From an uncultured beta proteobacterium (GTDB lineage Bacteria; Pseudomonadota; Gammaproteobacteria; Burkholderiales; Burkholderiaceae_C): 64,000 nt of DNA. Position 1 is the stretch's first letter; every line of letters starts with the position of its first letter. The position numbers and the translations under genes are program-made. The notes under the pieces were generated by a model. It was not told the DNA's origin. It was given only the letters and a program-made list of their open reading frames with translations, and did not search any database. Shown here one piece after another: positions 1 to 9,616 of this stretch. The stretch is from contig CAJCCO010000022.1 in NCBI GenBank assembly GCA_903960915.1, positions 1 to 64,000 of the forward strand, in the 5' to 3' direction.

Positions 1-192
1 ATTTGAACGGGTCCGCAGGCATCGGATCATGGCTTGATTGTGCTTTAAATTGTCCAATACAACCCCATCTTCCAGACTGACAAAAGCCAGCCGGTTCGCC
101 CTGGCGTATCCCGTGCAAGCCTACAATTTATGCCTATCGATGTCTCATTTCTCGCTCATTTACCTGGTAGGCCACGTGCCTGAACTCTGTCC
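1..192. other. Window edge and upstream region of the protease gene
   Basis: No gene can be supported here. A TACAAT hexamer at 122-127 (+) could be a -10 element for the protease gene, but no convincing -35 lies 16-18 bases upstream. A 17-codon reading frame opens at 130 in the protease frame and stops at 182-184, so it cannot extend the protein. On the minus strand, short frames starting near 22-31 run off the window edge and could be the first codons of a divergent gene, but too little is visible to call one. Confidence 0.3.
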
Positions 193-1335
193 ATGAAACG
201 TCTCTGGTTGTTGTTTGCCCAAACCGTCACGGTCTTGCTGGCGGCCCTTTTTGTGGTGAGCACCTTAAAACCCGGCTGGTCTTTGCTGACACTGCAGCGC
301 TCAAGCCCGCTGGGTTTGCAAGTAGCGCCCTCCGGGCCGCCTGGCGCTGCTCCCACAGGTAGCTTCAGGCTGGCAGCACAAAAGGCGTCGGCGGCGGTGG
401 TCAGCATCAACACCAGCAAGGTGGCGCGTAAAAACCCGCACAGCAACGACCCCTGGTTCAACTTCTTTTTTGGTGAGCAGGGCAACGAGCCCCAAGTGGG
501 CCTGGGCAGTGGCGTGATTGTGAGCGCCAGCGGCTTTATTCTGACCAATAACCACGTGGTGGAAAGTGCCGATGACATTGACGTCATCCTCAATGACGGC
601 CGCCACGCCAGGGCCAAAGTTATCGGCACCGACCCCGACTCCGACCTGGCCGTGCTCAAAATTGAACTGGACCGACTGCCCGTGATTGTCTGGGGCAACT
701 CCGATCAACTGCAGGTGGGCGACCAGGTGCTGGCCATTGGCAACCCGTTCGGGGTGGGGCAAACCGTCACCAGTGGCATCGTCAGCGCGTTGGGGCGCAA
801 TCAGTTGGGCATCAACACCTTCGAGAACTTCATTCAGACCGACGCGGCCATCAACCCGGGCAACTCCGGCGGCGCCTTGGTTGACACCCAAGGCAATTTG
901 CAAGGCATTAACACCGCCATTTACTCACGCTCCGGGGGCAGTCTGGGCATTGGTTTTGCCATTCCGGTGTCCACAGCCCAGCTGGTTTTAGAAGGCATTG
1001 TCAAAGACGGGCAAGTCACGCGGGGTTGGATAGGGGTGGAGCCCAGCGACCTGTCGCCCGAGCTTTCTGAAACCTTTGGCATCAAAGGCGGTCAAGGCGT
1101 CATCATCACCGGCGTCCTGCAAAGTGGACCGGCTGCCAAAGCCGGTATTCGACCAGGCGACCTGATCACCAGCGTGGCGGGCAAACCGGTTAGCAATGTG
1201 TCGGAGTTGTTGTCCAATGTGGCCGCCTTGAAACCCGGCACGGCTGCCCCGTTCAGTGTGTTGCGCCGCGATACCAAGGTAGAGATTTCAGTGACGCCGG
1301 GCGTGCGGCCCAAGCCTCGGCCAGGCGGCCGTTAA
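193..1335 (+). CDS. DegQ/HtrA-type periplasmic serine protease
   Basis: Trypsin-like (S1C) protease of the DegP/DegQ/DegS family, 380 residues, expected to degrade or guard misfolded envelope proteins. Residues 5-25 form one hydrophobic segment that could be a signal peptide or a membrane anchor. The catalytic triad is visible as His121 (TNNHVV), Asp151 (DPDSDLAVLK) and Ser225 (NPGNSGGAL). A single PDZ domain follows at about 280-370, with GVIITGVLQSGPAAKAGI as its carboxylate-loop region. One PDZ and one N-terminal hydrophobic helix resemble DegS or MucD-like proteins more than two-PDZ DegP. It stands alone and converges on tatC with a 25-base gap. No strong Shine-Dalgarno sequence precedes the start; this ATG was chosen because it begins the hydrophobic leader. 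Family is certain, the exact paralogue is not. Confidence 0.93.
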   Translation: MKRLWLLFAQTVTVLLAALFVVSTLKPGWSLLTLQRSSPLGLQVAPSGPPGAAPTGSFRLAAQKASAAVVSINTSKVARKNPHSNDPWFNFFFGEQGNEPQVGLGSGVIVSASGFILTNNHVVESADDIDVILNDGRHARAKVIGTDPDSDLAVLKIELDRLPVIVWGNSDQLQVGDQVLAIGNPFGVGQTVTSGIVSALGRNQLGINTFENFIQTDAAINPGNSGGALVDTQGNLQGINTAIYSRSGGSLGIGFAIPVSTAQLVLEGIVKDGQVTRGWIGVEPSDLSPELSETFGIKGGQGVIITGVLQSGPAAKAGIRPGDLITSVAGKPVSNVSELLSNVAALKPGTAAPFSVLRRDTKVEISVTPGVRPKPRPGGR

Positions 1336-1360
1336 ACCTGTTCACTAGCCAGCCCCTTTT

Positions 1361-2161
1361 TCAAGGGCTCATGGACGAAACTGGCTTGTCCTCTTCTTCT
1401 GCGGGTGCCTGGGTGTGTTTGATGAACAACTTGGCAGCCCAGATGCCAACTTCATACAGCAGGCACATGGGTATGGCCAGCGCTAACTGTGACACCACGT
1501 CAGGCGGCGTGACGATGGCCGCAATGATGAAGGCCAGCACCACAAAATAGCCACGAAAGTCCTTGAGCTTTTGGATGCTGACAATGCGCATACGCGCCAG
1601 CACCACCACCACAATCGGCACTTCAAAGGCCAGGCCAAAAGCAATGAACATGGTCAGCACAAAGCTCAGATAAGCTTCAATATCAGGCGTAGCCGTGATG
1701 CTTTTGGGCGCAAAGCTTTGAATAAAACTGAACACCTGGCCAAAGACAAAAAAGTAACAAAACGCCACACCGACGAAAAACAGCAGCGTGCTGGACACCA
1801 CCAGTGGCAGCACAAGTTTCTTCTCATGGGAATACAGGCCAGGCGCGACAAAGGCCCACACCTGCCACAACACCACCGGCAAAGCCAGCAGAAAAGCAGC
1901 CATCATCAGCACCTTCAAAGGCACCATGAAAGGTGAAATAACCGAAGTAGCAATCAGCGTGGCGCCTTTGGGCAGGTGGGCCACCAAGGGCGCTGCCAGC
2001 AAATCGTACAAAGCCGCCGGGCCAGGAAATATGGACAACAGCACTGCAGCAACCGCAATCCCAATCATGGCTTTGACCAGGCGGTCACGCAGCTCTACCA
2101 GGTGTTGCACAAAAGGCTGTTCGGTGCCCGCGAGTTCGTCGTCTTTGGTGGAATCAGTCAT
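1361..2161 (-). CDS. tatC: Sec-independent protein translocase subunit TatC
   Basis: Polytopic inner-membrane core of the twin-arginine translocase; with TatB it binds RR signal peptides and recruits TatA. The 266-residue protein has the family pattern of six membrane helices, the N-terminal FVQHLVELRDRLVKA segment, and a conserved FEVPIVVVVL region in mid-protein. The ATG at 2161 is preferred over a TTG one codon upstream: it overlaps the tatB stop by one base (TGATG), implying translational coupling. It is the last gene of the long mla-mur-his-tat block. Two neighbouring-region products carry candidate Tat signals or are envelope proteins (for example MsrP at 42482-43477). Confidence 0.97.
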   Translation of the reverse strand: MTDSTKDDELAGTEQPFVQHLVELRDRLVKAMIGIAVAAVLLSIFPGPAALYDLLAAPLVAHLPKGATLIATSVISPFMVPLKVLMMAAFLLALPVVLWQVWAFVAPGLYSHEKKLVLPLVVSSTLLFFVGVAFCYFFVFGQVFSFIQSFAPKSITATPDIEAYLSFVLTMFIAFGLAFEVPIVVVVLARMRIVSIQKLKDFRGYFVVLAFIIAAIVTPPDVVSQLALAIPMCLLYEVGIWAAKLFIKHTQAPAEEEDKPVSSMSP

Positions 2162-2625
2162 CAAACCTGCTTTTGGGGGCGAAACCGGGCCACCCGAGCG
2201 GCACCCGACTGGGCATGGGTACGAATGCCGCTACGGGCTTTGTACCAATTGGGCGTGGCGCCTTGCTTGAGACGCCATTTTTTCTTGGGGTTGCGGTATT
2301 CAGCCAGTGGCGTATAGGCGTCGCTGTAAGTGCTGGACGATGCGGTGTCTGTGGCTTCCGCCCAGGTTTTTTCAAAGTCGCCAGCCTGGGTCTGAATGCT
2401 TTGCTCGATTTGCTGCGAAGCGTCCACCACCGAATCTTTCATCTTTTTCAGGTCTTCAAGCTCAATGGAGCGGTTGACCTCTGCCTTGACGTCCGCCACG
2501 TAACGCTGCGCTTTTCCCAGCATAGTGCCCACTGTGCGCGCCAGCCGCGGCAGTTTTTCAGGCCCGATCACCACCAGCGCAACAGCACCAATGAGCGCGA
2601 GCTTGGAGATGCCCAGGTCAATCAT
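2161..2625 (-). CDS. tatB: Sec-independent protein translocase subunit TatB
   Basis: Single-span partner of TatC in the twin-arginine receptor complex. The 154 residues begin with [20 protein letters not shown], the hydrophobic helix, followed by the [11 protein letters not shown] hinge and an amphipathic helix to about residue 70. The E/P hinge, the length, and the position between tatA and tatC separate it from TatA. The C-terminal third is Arg/Ala-rich and lacks obvious conservation, as is usual for TatB. Its stop codon overlaps the tatC start. Confidence 0.96.
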   Translation of the reverse strand: MIDLGISKLALIGAVALVVIGPEKLPRLARTVGTMLGKAQRYVADVKAEVNRSIELEDLKKMKDSVVDASQQIEQSIQTQAGDFEKTWAEATDTASSSTYSDAYTPLAEYRNPKKKWRLKQGATPNWYKARSGIRTHAQSGAARVARFRPQKQV

Positions 2626-2673
2626 GCGGACCCGCCGTCATGGTGAAAACGAAGAACTTGGTCTTCGGACACA

Positions 2674-2898
2674 TCAGGATTTAGGCTTGGCCTGCACGTC
2701 GATGGTGGTTTTCTCGTCAGCGGCCGTCGCGGCAGCAGGCTTGTCGTCCGCGCTGGCGCCACCTTCCTTCATACCGTCCTTAAAACCCTTGACGGCGCCA
2801 CCGAGGTCGCCGCCGAGGTTTTTGAGTTTTTTGGTGCCAAACACCATCACCACAATCAACAAAACAATCAGCCAATGCCAGATGGAAAATGAACCCAT
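2674..2898 (-). CDS. tatA: Sec-independent protein translocase subunit TatA
   Basis: Pore-forming or membrane-weakening subunit of the twin-arginine translocase, 74 residues. The N-terminal helix [20 protein letters not shown] is followed by the diagnostic [20 protein letters not shown] hinge and amphipathic helix, then a flexible acidic/Ala-rich tail. An AGGAG-type ribosome site precedes the ATG (gatattcat on the plus strand). It lies 78 bases after hinT and 48 bases before tatB, so it may be cotranscribed with the histidine genes. Confidence 0.97.
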   Translation of the reverse strand: MGSFSIWHWLIVLLIVVMVFGTKKLKNLGGDLGGAVKGFKDGMKEGGASADDKPAAATAADEKTTIDVQAKPKS

Positions 2899-2976
2899 GA
2901 ATATCTCCTATCGAATGTAAGCAATTTTAATCGTGCAGCCAGTTTTGCGCCCGCTAGCCCGCGATATTAACCCGCA

Positions 2977-3351
2977 TCAACCCCGCAACCAGGGACGCGG
3001 CCCACCCATCACGTGAATGTGCAGGTGATGCACCTCTTGGCGCCCCTCTGCCCCGGTGTTGCTCAGCAGGCGAAACCCACCTTCCGGGTAAGGATTACAG
3101 CCTTCCTGCAAAGCCAGTTGTGGCGCCAGCACCATCATGCGCCCCAGCAGGGCCGCGTGTTCCGGCCCCACATGCGCCAGCGAGGGAATGTGCAGCTTTG
3201 GAATCATCAAGAAATGCACGGGTGCCCATGGCGCAATGTCGTGAAAAGCGAAAATTTCATCGTCCTGGTACACCAACTTGGAGGGAATTTTCCCCGCAAT
3301 AATTTTGCAAAACAGGCAATCTGGGTGGCTGCTGACAATTTCTTCTTTCAT
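2977..3351 (-). CDS. hinT: HIT-family purine nucleoside phosphoramidase (HinT-like)
   Basis: Histidine-triad hydrolase, 124 residues, acting on AMP-lysine and other purine phosphoramidates. The HxHxH signature is clear near the C terminus (VHHLHIHVMGG), and the N-terminal CLFCKIIAGKIPSK stretch is typical of HinT. The frame is open further upstream, but the ATG at 3351 gives the usual length and precedes the conserved start region. It lies between hisE and tatA, an order common in Burkholderiales; any functional tie to histidine synthesis is unproven. Confidence 0.93.
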   Translation of the reverse strand: MKEEIVSSHPDCLFCKIIAGKIPSKLVYQDDEIFAFHDIAPWAPVHFLMIPKLHIPSLAHVGPEHAALLGRMMVLAPQLALQEGCNPYPEGGFRLLSNTGAEGRQEVHHLHIHVMGGPRPWLRG

Positions 3352-3379
3352 ACACAAAACTCCATGGTCAGGCCCTTGT

Positions 3380-3769
3380 TCATTCGCCTCGCCCTTCGCG
3401 TTCCAACACCTTGCGCAAGGCTTTTTCTTCAATGCCGCTGGTGCCCGCACGCCGGTCCAGCTCGGCCACCACCTGCGCCGGGGTCAGGCCGTAATGGGCC
3501 AGCGCCACCATGCAGTGAAACCACAGATCGGCCACTTCATAAACGATCTTGGTTTTGTCGCCGCCATGGTCGGCATCCTTGGCGGCCATCACCACCTCGG
3601 TAGCTTCTTCGCCAATTTTCTTCAAAAAGGCATCAGGGCCTTTGTGCAACAGGCGCGCCACGTAGCTGGCCTCGGGGTCGCCACCCCGTGCGGGCAGGCG
3701 GCTTTCAATCACTGCAGCCAGGCGGGCCAGCGAATCGGCAGAATCAGGGAAGTCAGAAGAAGTGGACAT
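3380..3769 (-). CDS. hisE: Phosphoribosyl-ATP pyrophosphatase HisE
   Basis: Second step of histidine biosynthesis: hydrolyses phosphoribosyl-ATP to phosphoribosyl-AMP and pyrophosphate. The 129 residues carry the all-alpha MazG-like fold motifs [13 protein letters not shown] and [14 protein letters not shown], which supply the metal-binding acidic residues. In enterobacteria this domain is fused to HisI; here it is a separate gene whose start lies 6 bases after the hisI stop codon. Confidence 0.96.
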   Translation of the reverse strand: MSTSSDFPDSADSLARLAAVIESRLPARGGDPEASYVARLLHKGPDAFLKKIGEEATEVVMAAKDADHGGDKTKIVYEVADLWFHCMVALAHYGLTPAQVVAELDRRAGTSGIEEKALRKVLEREGRGE

Positions 3770-3775
3770 CGGGGC

Positions 3776-4189
3776 TTATTTGTAAATGGTTTGCGGGTCT
3801 TTCAGGACCGGCTCGGTAATTTTCCACTCGCCATTCTCGTACACGCTGAAGAAACAACTGTGGCGCCCGGTGTGGCAGGCAATGCCGGGGGCGTGCCCCA
3901 ATTGCGTGACCTTGAGCAAAATCACGTCGTTGTCGCAGTCCATGCGAATTTCATGCACTTTTTGCACGTGGCCCGACTCTTCGCCTTTGAACCAGAGCTT
4001 GTTGCGCGAACGGCTGAAGTACACCGCCTGCCCCAGTTCGGCGGTCTTTTGCAAGGCCTCACGGTTCATCCAGGCAAACATCAGCACATCGTTGCTGCCT
4101 TGCTCCTGGGCAATCACGGGCACCAGCCCTTTGGAGTCCCAGCGGATGTGTTTGAGCCAGCTGGGGTTGGCGATTTGAGGAGTGGTCAT
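3776..4189 (-). CDS. hisI: Phosphoribosyl-AMP cyclohydrolase HisI
   Basis: Third step of histidine biosynthesis: opens the adenine ring of phosphoribosyl-AMP. The 137-residue protein shows the family core [31 protein letters not shown] and the metal-binding [11 protein letters not shown] / [10 protein letters not shown] segments, with conserved Cys residues for zinc. It stands 70 bases after hisF, one of the wider gaps inside the his block, but nothing in the gap looks like a terminator. Confidence 0.96.
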   Translation of the reverse strand: MTTPQIANPSWLKHIRWDSKGLVPVIAQEQGSNDVLMFAWMNREALQKTAELGQAVYFSRSRNKLWFKGEESGHVQKVHEIRMDCDNDVILLKVTQLGHAPGIACHTGRHSCFFSVYENGEWKITEPVLKDPQTIYK

Positions 4190-4259
4190 GGACTACTTGG
4201 TAAATAAGCGGTGGTTGAGTGCACCAACCCGTTGAGACAGGGTAGGTAGCAGAAAAAAA

Positions 4260-5039
4260 TCAAAGACGCACCGGAATGCCGCGCTCAGCCATGCGCGCTT
4301 TGGCCTGGCCTACGGTGAACTCGCCATAGTGAAAAATACTGGCCGCCAGCACGGCATCGGCCCCACCTTTTTGTATGCCGTCGGCGAGGTCGTCCAAGCT
4401 GCCCACGCCGCCTGAGGCGATGACCGGCACGGCCACGGCGTCACTCACCGCACGCGTCAAGGCCAGGTCGAAGCCAGACTTGGTGCCGTCGCGGTCCATG
4501 CTGGTCAAGAGAATTTCGCCGGCACCGAAGTCGGCCATTTGCGCCGCCCAGGCTAAGGCGTCCAGACCGGTGTTCTGGCGCCCACCGTGGCTGTAAACGT
4601 CCCAGCCTTCGCCACGCGCCAGCAGGTCTGGGCCATGGCGGCGTTTGGCGTCGATGGCCACCACAATGCACTGGGCGCCGTACTTGGCCGAGGCGTCACG
4701 TATGACTTGCGGGTTGGCCAGCGCGGCCGAGTTGAAGCTGGTTTTGTCGGCGCCCGCGTTGAGCAGGCGGCGCACATCGTCCACCGTGCGCACGCCACCG
4801 CCCACCGTGAGCGGAATGAACACCTGGTTGGCCACGGCTTCGATGATGTGCAGAATCATGTCGCGCCCATCGCTGGTGGCGGTAATGTCCAAAAAGGTCA
4901 ATTCGTCGGCGCCTTGTTCGTTGTAACGCGCGGCAATTTCCACCGGGTCGCCGGCGTCACGCAGCGCCACGAAGTTGACCCCTTTGACGACGCGCCCGCC
5001 CGTCACGTCCAGGCAAGGGATGATGCGTTTGGCTAGCAT
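4260..5039 (-). CDS. hisF: Imidazole glycerol phosphate synthase, cyclase subunit HisF
   Basis: TIM-barrel subunit that uses ammonia from HisH to form imidazole glycerol phosphate and AICAR. The 259 residues start with [20 protein letters not shown], placing the first catalytic Asp at residue 11; the second lies in VVAIDAKRR. Phosphate-binding glycines occur in TVGGGVRT and [10 protein letters not shown]. The frame stays open upstream into the neighbouring gene, but the ATG at 5039 matches the family start. The gene is separated from hisA by an epimerase gene. Confidence 0.97.
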   Translation of the reverse strand: MLAKRIIPCLDVTGGRVVKGVNFVALRDAGDPVEIAARYNEQGADELTFLDITATSDGRDMILHIIEAVANQVFIPLTVGGGVRTVDDVRRLLNAGADKTSFNSAALANPQVIRDASAKYGAQCIVVAIDAKRRHGPDLLARGEGWDVYSHGGRQNTGLDALAWAAQMADFGAGEILLTSMDRDGTKSGFDLALTRAVSDAVAVPVIASGGVGSLDDLADGIQKGGADAVLAASIFHYGEFTVGQAKARMAERGIPVRL

Positions 5040-5064
5040 GTGTAGGGTTTCAAAAGGTGCTGTT

Positions 5065-5973
5065 TCAAGAAATAGACAAGCGCTGCCAACCCTGCCATTG
5101 GCCGCCCGCAGGCACCTCAATGGGCTCGAACACCTGCGCCGCTTCCACGCACAGCATGTGGGCAAAGCCATCGGCGGGTAAGTCGGCCATAGACGCACTT
5201 TTTTGCGCTCCAGGGTTCCACACCACGGACTGCGCCCATGACGGGCTTTGTTCAATGTGCAGACGACCCTGGCCGTCTTGCATGAGCAGGGGATGGGCAG
5301 ACGCGTCATAGACGCGGTCAAACTCTTCGTCAAAGTAGAGCGTCTCTGGCGCCACGCCATGCACATCGGCCACAGCGTCCCATTGAGCCTGTCCGAGCAG
5401 GCCAGACAGGCCGACCAGCGCAATATCGTCTACCGCCAGATAGGTATGCAACGCGCCCGTGAAAGTCAGGGGCTGCTGGTCGGTGTTGCGTACGGAGAAG
5501 TTCAAGCGCAATTGCCCGGGTTGCAGCTGTACCCGCAGGCGGGCTTCAAATTGCTGCGGCCAAATGGCCAGCGTGTCGGCATTGGCGGTGAGGGTGAAAT
5601 CAATGTGCGCGTCAGCATCGCTCAACTGCGCCAGCTCGGCAGTCCAGTGCATGAGGCGGGCAAAGCCATGTTTGGGCAAGCTGCCGCGCTGGTTGAACTG
5701 TGGAAAGCAAATGGGCACCCCGCCACGAATGGCCGAGCGGCCGTCCCAGCGGTTGGCAGAACTCAAAAACAAGCGCTCACGCCCACCGGCTTGCCAGGAC
5801 AGCACGTGGGCGCCCTGCAAGGCAATCAGTACCGAGTCGCCGCTGGGCAAACTGAGTCTTCGGCAAGCTTGCCCGTTAAACAACTCAACGCTGGCTGCGC
5901 TGCCTGTGCTGCCTGTACTGCCAAGTTCGCCAGGGGAGCCAGGTGAGGCAGGTGTGACGGATACGTCAGCCAT
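5065..5973 (-). CDS. D-hexose-6-phosphate epimerase / aldose 1-epimerase family
   Basis: Beta-sandwich mutarotase of the YeaD type, expected to interconvert alpha and beta anomers of glucose-6-phosphate or a related sugar. The 302 residues contain the family features [38 protein letters not shown] and a C-terminal CVEAAQV segment with the likely catalytic His and Glu. The chosen ATG (5973) overlaps the hisA stop by 8 bases; another ATG lies three codons upstream. The N terminus holds a Ser/Gly/Pro-rich low-complexity stretch (about residues 5-25). Its place between hisA and hisF is unusual for a sugar enzyme. Family is confident, substrate is inferred. Confidence 0.87.
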   Translation of the reverse strand: MADVSVTPASPGSPGELGSTGSTGSAASVELFNGQACRRLSLPSGDSVLIALQGAHVLSWQAGGRERLFLSSANRWDGRSAIRGGVPICFPQFNQRGSLPKHGFARLMHWTAELAQLSDADAHIDFTLTANADTLAIWPQQFEARLRVQLQPGQLRLNFSVRNTDQQPLTFTGALHTYLAVDDIALVGLSGLLGQAQWDAVADVHGVAPETLYFDEEFDRVYDASAHPLLMQDGQGRLHIEQSPSWAQSVVWNPGAQKSASMADLPADGFAHMLCVEAAQVFEPIEVPAGGQWQGWQRLSIS

Positions 5974-6706
5974 TGAGCTCATCGGCGCGCAACTGCGCGG
6001 CGGCAAAATCCAGATCGCCAGAGTAAATGGCGCGCCCGCAAATGACGCCCTCCACACCCTCTTCTTCTACCGCACAGAGGTTTTCAATGTCCACCATATT
6101 GCTTAAACCGCCCGAGGCAATCACCGGAATGCTCAAGGCTTGCGCCAGTTTGACAGTGGCTTCAACGTTGATGCCACTGAGCATGCCGTCGCGGCCAATG
6201 TCGGTGTAGATGATGGATTCAACGCCGTAGTCCTCAAACTTCTTGCCCAGGTCCACCACGTCATGGCGCGTCAGCTTGCTCCAGCCGTCGGTGGCGACCT
6301 TGCCTTCGCGGGCATCGAGGCCCACGATGATGTGACCGCCAAAAGCGGTGCAAGCATCTTGCAAAAAACCGGGGTTCTTGACCGCAGCCGTGCCAATGAT
6401 GACGTAGCGCAGGCCCGCATCCAGGTAACGCTCGATGGTGTCTAGGTCGCGAATGCCACCGCCGAGTTGCACGTCAACTTCACTCCCCACTTCCTTGAGG
6501 ATCTTGCGAATGGCAGCCTCATTTTTGGGGTGGCCGGCAAAGGCACCGTTCAAGTCCACCAGATGCAGGCGCCGCGCACCTTTGTTGACCCAACTTCGGG
6601 CCATCAAGGCCGGGTCCTCACCAAAGGTGGTGGATTGGTCCATATCGCCTTGTTTGAGGCGTACGCAGTGGCCGTCTTTTAAGTCAATTGCTGGGATTAA
6701 AAGCAT
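5966..6706 (-). CDS. hisA: ProFAR isomerase HisA
   Basis: 1-(5-phosphoribosyl)-5-[(5-phosphoribosylamino)methylideneamino]imidazole-4-carboxamide isomerase, the fourth step of histidine synthesis. It is a 246-residue TIM barrel homologous to HisF. Asp8 in [12 protein letters not shown] and the Asp in [12 protein letters not shown] are the expected general acid and base; VQLGGGIRD and VIASGGLSN bind phosphate. It starts 28 bases after hisH and its stop overlaps the start of the epimerase gene. Confidence 0.97.
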   Translation of the reverse strand: MLLIPAIDLKDGHCVRLKQGDMDQSTTFGEDPALMARSWVNKGARRLHLVDLNGAFAGHPKNEAAIRKILKEVGSEVDVQLGGGIRDLDTIERYLDAGLRYVIIGTAAVKNPGFLQDACTAFGGHIIVGLDAREGKVATDGWSKLTRHDVVDLGKKFEDYGVESIIYTDIGRDGMLSGINVEATVKLAQALSIPVIASGGLSNMVDIENLCAVEEEGVEGVICGRAIYSGDLDFAAAQLRADELNG

Positions 6707-6734
6707 GATGCTTCAGAGTGGTGGTGGAAAAATC

Positions 6735-7418
6735 TCAAGGCGCCCAGTGCAAAAAATTGCGGTACAGGGCAAGCCCTTGCGCCGCACTTTTCTCCGGGTG
6801 GAACTGGGTGGCAAAAATATTATCGCGGGCAATGGCCGAACTGAAGCGCTTGCCAAAATCGGATTCACCCACGCTGTGGCGCGCATCTGCGGGGCGGGCA
6901 TAGTAACTGTGTACAAAGTAGAAGTAGCTGCCGTTGGGCACTTCGCCCCATACCGGATGGGGCGATGCGCCGTTCGTGTTGTAAAAAACCTGGTTCCAAC
7001 CCATTTGCGGCACTTTATAGCGACTGCCGTCGGCTTGCAACTGGCCAGCCAACTCAAATTTAACCACCTCGCCGTGAATCAGCCCCAGACAGGCGGTGTC
7101 TTGCTCGGCGCTGTGGTCCAGCAGCATTTGCATGCCCACGCACACGCCCATCAGTGGTTTGTTGGCCGCTGCGTGCAGCACAGCGGGGTGCATGCCGGAG
7201 TCGTGCAGTTCGCGCATACAGTCGCGCATGGCACCTTGCCCCGGCAAAACCACGCGCTCGGCGTCCATCACCTCTTGCGGCGTGCGCGCCCACACCACGT
7301 CAAAGCCCATGCCCTGGGCGGCGTGCAACACCGCTTGCGACACCGAGCGCAGGTTACCCATGCCGTAGTCCACCACGGCCACGGTTTTAGGGCGCAAATG
7401 AAGAGCCGCAGACAGCAT
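6735..7418 (-). CDS. hisH: Imidazole glycerol phosphate synthase, glutaminase subunit HisH
   Basis: Class I glutamine amidotransferase that delivers ammonia to HisF. The 227-residue protein starts with a short extension before [14 protein letters not shown]. The nucleophile is Cys93 in [10 protein letters not shown]; the catalytic His and Glu lie in [10 protein letters not shown]. It starts 6 bases after the hisB stop codon, consistent with one transcript. Confidence 0.97.
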   Translation of the reverse strand: MLSAALHLRPKTVAVVDYGMGNLRSVSQAVLHAAQGMGFDVVWARTPQEVMDAERVVLPGQGAMRDCMRELHDSGMHPAVLHAAANKPLMGVCVGMQMLLDHSAEQDTACLGLIHGEVVKFELAGQLQADGSRYKVPQMGWNQVFYNTNGASPHPVWGEVPNGSYFYFVHSYYARPADARHSVGESDFGKRFSSAIARDNIFATQFHPEKSAAQGLALYRNFLHWAP

Positions 7419-7424
7419 GGGAAT

Positions 7425-8060
7425 TTACAAAGAACCTTTGGTCGAGGCGATGGTGCCTGCGGCACGGGGATCGGGCGTGAGCGCTGCACGCAGCGCGCGG
7501 GCAAAGGCTTTGAAGACAGTCTCGGCCTGGTGGTGGGCGTTTTCACCGCGCAGGTTGTCAATGTGCAGCGTGACAAAGGCGTGGTTCACAAAGCCCTGGA
7601 AGAATTCATGGGCCAACTGGCTGTCAAACGAACCAATCATGCCGCTTTTGAACGGCACGTTCATGACCAGCCCGGGGCGACCCGACAGGTCGATCACCAC
7701 GCGCGACAGCGCTTCATCCAGGGGCACGTAGGCGTGGCCGTAACGGCTGATGCCTTTTTTGTCCCCCACCGCCTGGTGCACGGCCTGGCCGAAGGCAATG
7801 CCCACGTCTTCCACCGTGTGGTGGCCATCAATGTGCAGGTCGCCCACGGCTTGAACGTCGAGGTCGATCAAGCCATGCCGTGCGATCTGGTCGAGCATGT
7901 GGTCAAAAAACCCGATGCCGGTATGCAGCTTGGCCTGGCCCGTGCCGTCTAGGTTGACGCGCACGGTGATTTGGGTCTCAGCGGTGTTGCGGCTGACTTC
8001 GGCCGTGCGGGGCGCAGGGGTGGCAGCGGGTGCTGCTTGAACAAGGGGAGTTGGGGTCAT
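7425..8060 (-). CDS. hisB: Imidazoleglycerol-phosphate dehydratase HisB
   Basis: Dehydrates imidazole glycerol phosphate to imidazole acetol phosphate using two manganese ions. The 211 residues contain the metal-binding motifs [19 protein letters not shown] and ENAHHQAET. It is the monofunctional form, without the histidinol phosphatase domain fused to it in enterobacteria. About 22 Pro/Ala/Thr-rich residues precede the conserved start, and no better start codon is visible inside them. The ATG overlaps the hisC stop by four bases (ATGA). Confidence 0.97.
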   Translation of the reverse strand: MTPTPLVQAAPAATPAPRTAEVSRNTAETQITVRVNLDGTGQAKLHTGIGFFDHMLDQIARHGLIDLDVQAVGDLHIDGHHTVEDVGIAFGQAVHQAVGDKKGISRYGHAYVPLDEALSRVVIDLSGRPGLVMNVPFKSGMIGSFDSQLAHEFFQGFVNHAFVTLHIDNLRGENAHHQAETVFKAFARALRAALTPDPRAAGTIASTKGSL

Positions 8061-9160
8061 AAAGAGTCTTTAAGGGCCGCGAGCAGGCGCTGGTTTTCGT
8101 CATCGGTGCCGACCGTCAGGCGCAGACAGTGGGTTAGCAGTGGGTGCATGGTAGAAACGTTCTTAACGAGAACCTTGCGGGATTTCAAAGCTTCAAAGGT
8201 TTTGGGCGCATCGGGCACCCGCAGCAAAATCATGTTGGCATCGCTGGGGTAGGCCCGCACACCGGGCCAAGCGGCTAATGCTTCCAAAATAATAGCACGC
8301 TGTGCCCTGATCTCTTGGGCCTGGGCAGCAAAAACTGCCTCGTGCTCCAGCGCAAACAAGGCACATTCGCAGTTCAGCACACTGATGTTGTAGGGCGGGC
8401 GGACCTTGTCCAGATCGGCCACCAGGGCCTTGGGGCCCATCAGATAGCCCAGGCGAATGCCCGCCAAACCGAACTTGCTCAGGGTGCGCAACAGCAGCAC
8501 ATGGCGGTGGCGAGACAAACGGCCTAGGTAGCTTTGGCTGGCAAATGGCTGGTAGGCCTCGTCCATGACCACCAAACCACCCTGCTCACCCACGGCTTCA
8601 ATGACGCGCTCCAGCGCCTCGTCATTCCACAGGTTGGCGGTCGGGTTATTCGGGTAAGCCAGGTAAGTTAGCGCTGGCTTGTGTTTTGCAATGGCCGCCA
8701 ACATGGCTGGCAGGTCAAGCTCAAAGTCGGCGGTCAGGGGCACGCCGTGAAAAGCCAGCCCTTGCAACTGGGCGCTCATGGCATACATGACAAAACCGGG
8801 AACGGGCGCCAGCACGCTGGCACCGGGCAAATCACAGGCCAGGGCCAGCAGGCTGATGAGTTCGTCCGAGCCATTGCCCAGCATGATGTCAAAGCCCTCC
8901 GGCATGTGGGCGTAGTTGGCCAGCGCCTGGCGCAAGGTGTTGACGCGACCATCCGGGTACCGGTTCAGAGCCAAAGCCCCCAGACGGCGGCCCAGTTCTT
9001 CTTGCAAAGGCGCAGGCAGACGGTGCGGGTTTTCCATGGCGTCGAGCTTGACCATGCCGGTGGCGTCTTGCACGGCATAGGCGTGCATGGATTGCACATC
9101 GGCACGAATTCGCTGGTGGGCGCGATCAGCCACGGTCAAGGGTGAAGAGGCTTGGGTCAT
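8057..9160 (-). CDS. hisC: Histidinol-phosphate aminotransferase HisC
   Basis: PLP-dependent aminotransferase (fold type I) that converts imidazole acetol phosphate to histidinol phosphate, 367 residues. The PLP lysine is in [35 protein letters not shown] and the N-terminal [12 protein letters not shown] are family signatures. It is separated by 30 bases from the stop of the small secreted-protein gene upstream. A monofunctional histidinol phosphatase is not present in this window, so that step must be encoded elsewhere. Confidence 0.97.
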   Translation of the reverse strand: MTQASSPLTVADRAHQRIRADVQSMHAYAVQDATGMVKLDAMENPHRLPAPLQEELGRRLGALALNRYPDGRVNTLRQALANYAHMPEGFDIMLGNGSDELISLLALACDLPGASVLAPVPGFVMYAMSAQLQGLAFHGVPLTADFELDLPAMLAAIAKHKPALTYLAYPNNPTANLWNDEALERVIEAVGEQGGLVVMDEAYQPFASQSYLGRLSRHRHVLLLRTLSKFGLAGIRLGYLMGPKALVADLDKVRPPYNISVLNCECALFALEHEAVFAAQAQEIRAQRAIILEALAAWPGVRAYPSDANMILLRVPDAPKTFEALKSRKVLVKNVSTMHPLLTHCLRLTVGTDDENQRLLAALKDSL

Positions 9161-9190
9161 GAATCAAACGGGGCGGGGGCCAGCAACCAT

Positions 9191-9616
9191 TTAGCAGGTG
9201 TAGACATGGGTCAGGGCATTGAGCAGCACCAGTTGTACCGGCATGTCAGCCTCGTAGAGTTCGGCGTTGCGCTTCAGCTCGGTACTGTACAGCGACTCTG
9301 CCATGGTGGGCTCCAGCTTGCGGCCGTTCAAGCAAAACAGCGCAGGGCCACCCTGGTTGGTGCTGCTGCGGTTGGCTTCCAGTGCGCCCTCCATCACCCC
9401 CACCAGGTAGTACTGGGTGTAGAGCGGCCCTTGGGTCTCCGTATTTTCAAGCGCGCGGTACTCGCGGATGCTCATCGCATGGGCGGCACTGGTGAAGTTG
9501 CCCCATGCCGTCAGGCCCAGCAGGCCGGCCAGCAGGCCCAGCGCCCTCAGGCTTTTCAGGGCTTGAGTCGCTTGGAAATGGTTCATGCAGGGCCTAATAC
9601 GGCTGGACAGCTTCAT
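9191..9616 (-). CDS. Small secreted protein of unknown function, possibly Rap1a/Tai-like
   Basis: A 141-residue protein between hisD and hisC. After a basic N terminus there is a hydrophobic stretch (LRALGLLAGLLGLTAW) and a probable signal-peptidase site after SAAHA. The mature part has YYLVGVMEGALEAN, then FCLNGRKLEP, and ends in a Cys (HVYTC). This spacing, YxxGVxxG followed by FCxP-like and a terminal Cys, resembles the Rap1a/Tai immunity-protein fold, which I infer from pattern only. The start used here overlaps the hisD stop (TGATG) and has an AGGA about 9 bases upstream; a GTG one codon earlier and an ATG at 9586 are alternatives. It has no recognisable role in histidine synthesis. Confidence 0.72.
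   Translation of the reverse strand: MKLSSRIRPCMNHFQATQALKSLRALGLLAGLLGLTAWGNFTSAAHAMSIREYRALENTETQGPLYTQYYLVGVMEGALEANRSSTNQGGPALFCLNGRKLEPTMAESLYSTELKRNAELYEADMPVQLVLLNALTHVYTC

Noticed and set aside
130-184. A 17-codon reading frame before the protease gene.
   Set aside because: Too short, no ribosome site, and stops before the protease start; no evidence for a peptide.
1351-1369. AGCCCC...AAGGGCT as a terminator between the protease gene and tatC.
   Set aside because: The stem has a bulge and no T tract follows on the plus strand; it overlaps the tatC stop.
6435-7952. A 505-codon plus-strand frame opposite hisA-hisH-hisB.
   Set aside because: Overlaps three certain histidine genes; no motif supports it.
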